Below, piece by piece: positions 5,489 through 6,763 of a stretch of DNA of 6,763 bases. Every line of letters starts with the position of its first letter. Position 1 is the stretch's first letter. The position numbers and the translations under genes are program-made. The DNA is taken from the NCBI GenBank assembly GCA_002281005.1, contig NCFD01000067.1, positions 1 to 6,763 on the forward strand, read 5' to 3'. The notes under the pieces were generated by a model, which was not told the DNA's origin, did not search any database, and saw nothing but the letters and a program-made list of their open reading frames with translations. The stretch is from Acidocella sp. 35-58-6. GTDB taxonomy: Bacteria; Pseudomonadota; Alphaproteobacteria; Acetobacterales; Acetobacteraceae.

Positions 5489-6763
5489 ATGTCACAACTG
5501 GAAAAACTAAAAGCGACTACCTACCGCAAAGAGCTAGCAGCCTTGTTAGGCTTCAAACCCCAGGCGCTCACGTCGATCGTTTACAAGACGCCGCTTTCGG
5601 AACGATACACTACATTTGAGATCGACAAAAAAACTGGTGGAAAGCGGACAATCAAGGCTCCCTCGCCGAAGCTCAAGAAACTTCAGACGCATTTATCGCA
5701 CCTTCTATATCAGTGCCTCGACGAGATCGAGAAACAGCGAGGAGAACAACCGCTGGCTTTCGGCTTTCGCCGTAAGCTTTGGATTGCGGATAATGCGGCA
5801 CGCCACAAGGGGCGGCGCTGGGTGCTTAATTTAGATCTGAAAGATTTCTTCCCGTCGTTTAATTTTGGACGGGTGCGCGGCTTTTTTCTGAAGGACAAAT
5901 CCTTTGAACTGAAGCCGGAGGTGGCAACCACAATTGCGCAAATCGCATGCGACGGTGTGGCTTTACCGCAGGGAAGTCCGTGCTCACCTGTGATTTCTGA
6001 GATGATAACTCGCATCCTTGATATGCGCATGGTCGGGTTGGCAAAAAAGTATAAAGTCACCTACTCCCGATATGCAGATGACATCACGTTCTCGACCAAT
6101 CACAAGAATTTTCCGGTAGGCATCGCTGTGCCGGATGGAGAAGACGCGACAAACTGGAATTTGAGCAACGAACTGCTGGGCAAAATCACCAGTTGTGGTT
6201 TTGAAGTAAACTCGGAGAAAACGAGGATGCAGTTTGATGGCAGCCGCCAAATAGTTACTGGCTTAATTGTGAACGAGAAAGTGAATGTCGCCAGCGAATA
6301 CTATCGGCGTGCGCGGGCTATGTGCGACTCGCTGTTTTCGACGGGGTCTTATTTCCGGTCCATGAAAGAGCCTAAGGAAGACAACGACGAACCGACGCCC
6401 GACCTGATCAACGGTCTAAATCCGCTCAACGGTATCCTCGGACATATTTACGCCGTGACGGAGACCGAAGAACGTCGAGCAATCTCGGAACAACGGATTA
6501 AGCCACGAGCAATCAGAAAGCTGTATCGGCGTTTCTTATTTTACAAATATTTTGTCGCTCTGGAAGTTCCACTGATTGTCACGGAAGGCAAGACTGATCC
6601 AGTGTACCTGCGGTCGGCGGTGAGACGCCGTCCCGATTTCCACCCAGTTCTAGGAAAAATGAAAGGCGATTCTTTTATCCACGCAGTGAGTTACTTCAAC
6701 TATGGCGGGCTTGCGCATGAAGTACTTGATCTTGGAGGCGGGGGTGTAGGAAACTTGAAGTCT
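5489..6763 (+). CDS. Retron reverse transcriptase fused to TOPRIM nuclease domain (Ec67/Eco2 family), partial: C-terminus beyond right edge
   Basis: The frame is open from ATG 5489 through residue 425 at the window edge. The start is tightly bounded: an in-frame TGA is at 5480-5482, leaving only GTG 5483 as an alternative. RT palm motifs: LDLKDFFPSF (D116 catalytic), LPQGSPCSP (159-167), and YADD (195-198, two catalytic Asp). Retron-specific motifs: NAARH (102-106, NAxxH) and VTG (256-258), used to recognise the msr and separate retron RTs from other bacterial RTs. After the RT/thumb region (to about 345) comes IVTEGKTDPVYL (363-374), the first TOPRIM motif with catalytic Glu366. The TOPRIM DxD motif would lie past the edge. 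Ec67 RT is just under 600 residues, so about 160 are missing. The conserved block around NFGRVRG...VATT matches Ec67 RT as I recall it. Role: it makes msDNA from the upstream ncRNA, and phage attack is thought to release the TOPRIM effector. Base composition is visibly less GC-rich than the genes to the left, consistent with horizontal transfer. Confidence 0.95.
   Translation, partial: MSQLEKLKATTYRKELAALLGFKPQALTSIVYKTPLSERYTTFEIDKKTGGKRTIKAPSPKLKKLQTHLSHLLYQCLDEIEKQRGEQPLAFGFRRKLWIADNAARHKGRRWVLNLDLKDFFPSFNFGRVRGFFLKDKSFELKPEVATTIAQIACDGVALPQGSPCSPVISEMITRILDMRMVGLAKKYKVTYSRYADDITFSTNHKNFPVGIAVPDGEDATNWNLSNELLGKITSCGFEVNSEKTRMQFDGSRQIVTGLIVNEKVNVASEYYRRARAMCDSLFSTGSYFRSMKEPKEDNDEPTPDLINGLNPLNGILGHIYAVTETEERRAISEQRIKPRAIRKLYRRFLFYKYFVALEVPLIVTEGKTDPVYLRSAVRRRPDFHPVLGKMKGDSFIHAVSYFNYGGLAHEVLDLGGGGVGNLKS

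Noticed and set aside
5616..6250. Plus-strand frame at 5616-5834 and minus-strand frames at 5710-6250
   Set aside because: They overlap the RT, whose catalytic motifs are intact in the main frame.

Overview
The window looks like a chromosomal stretch of a moderately GC-rich proteobacterium, most likely an alphaproteobacterium. The basis is a tandem-HAMP chemoreceptor, a phthalate-dioxygenase-type Rieske oxygenase, and an FNR/FixK-type box. No ribosomal or other marker gene is present, so the taxonomy is inference. Four ordinary metabolic, sensory and transport genes fill the first ~4.9 kb, and an accessory module fills the last ~1.8 kb.

Left part (minus strand): an extended SDR sugar-nucleotide epimerase/dehydratase runs off the left edge (1-537). 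Upstream of it in the same direction is a complete methyl-accepting chemotaxis protein (607-2430). Centre (plus strand): a Rieske non-heme iron oxygenase (2620-3903) is transcribed divergently from the chemoreceptor and ends at a strong intrinsic terminator (3926-3961). The shared intergenic region (2431-2619) carries a perfect TTGAT-N4-ATCAA box, a well-placed -10 element, and a palindromic operator covering the predicted start site. An EamA/DMT-family permease follows (4075-4917).

Right part: 4932-5270 is a 153-bp tandem repeat made of alternating inverted copies of a GTGGGTTA...TAACCCA palindrome, a REP/BIME-like array. Directly after it the sequence becomes visibly AT-richer and a retron begins. 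A probable msr-msd non-coding RNA (about 5335-5472) is bounded by 13-nt a1/a2 inverted repeats. It is followed 16 nt later by a reverse transcriptase (5489 to the right edge) that continues into a TOPRIM nuclease domain. The RT has the catalytic YADD, the retron-specific NAxxH and VTG motifs, and a TOPRIM EGKTD motif. This is the architecture of the Ec67/Eco2 family of anti-phage retrons, in which RT and effector nuclease are one polypeptide.

How the parts work together: the ncRNA and RT-TOPRIM form one self-contained defence unit. The RT would prime on a guanosine just after a1, copy the msd region and make a branched RNA-DNA hybrid that holds the nuclease in check. The other genes show no functional link to it. 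The chemoreceptor and oxygenase could be linked through their shared, possibly oxygen-responsive, regulatory region.
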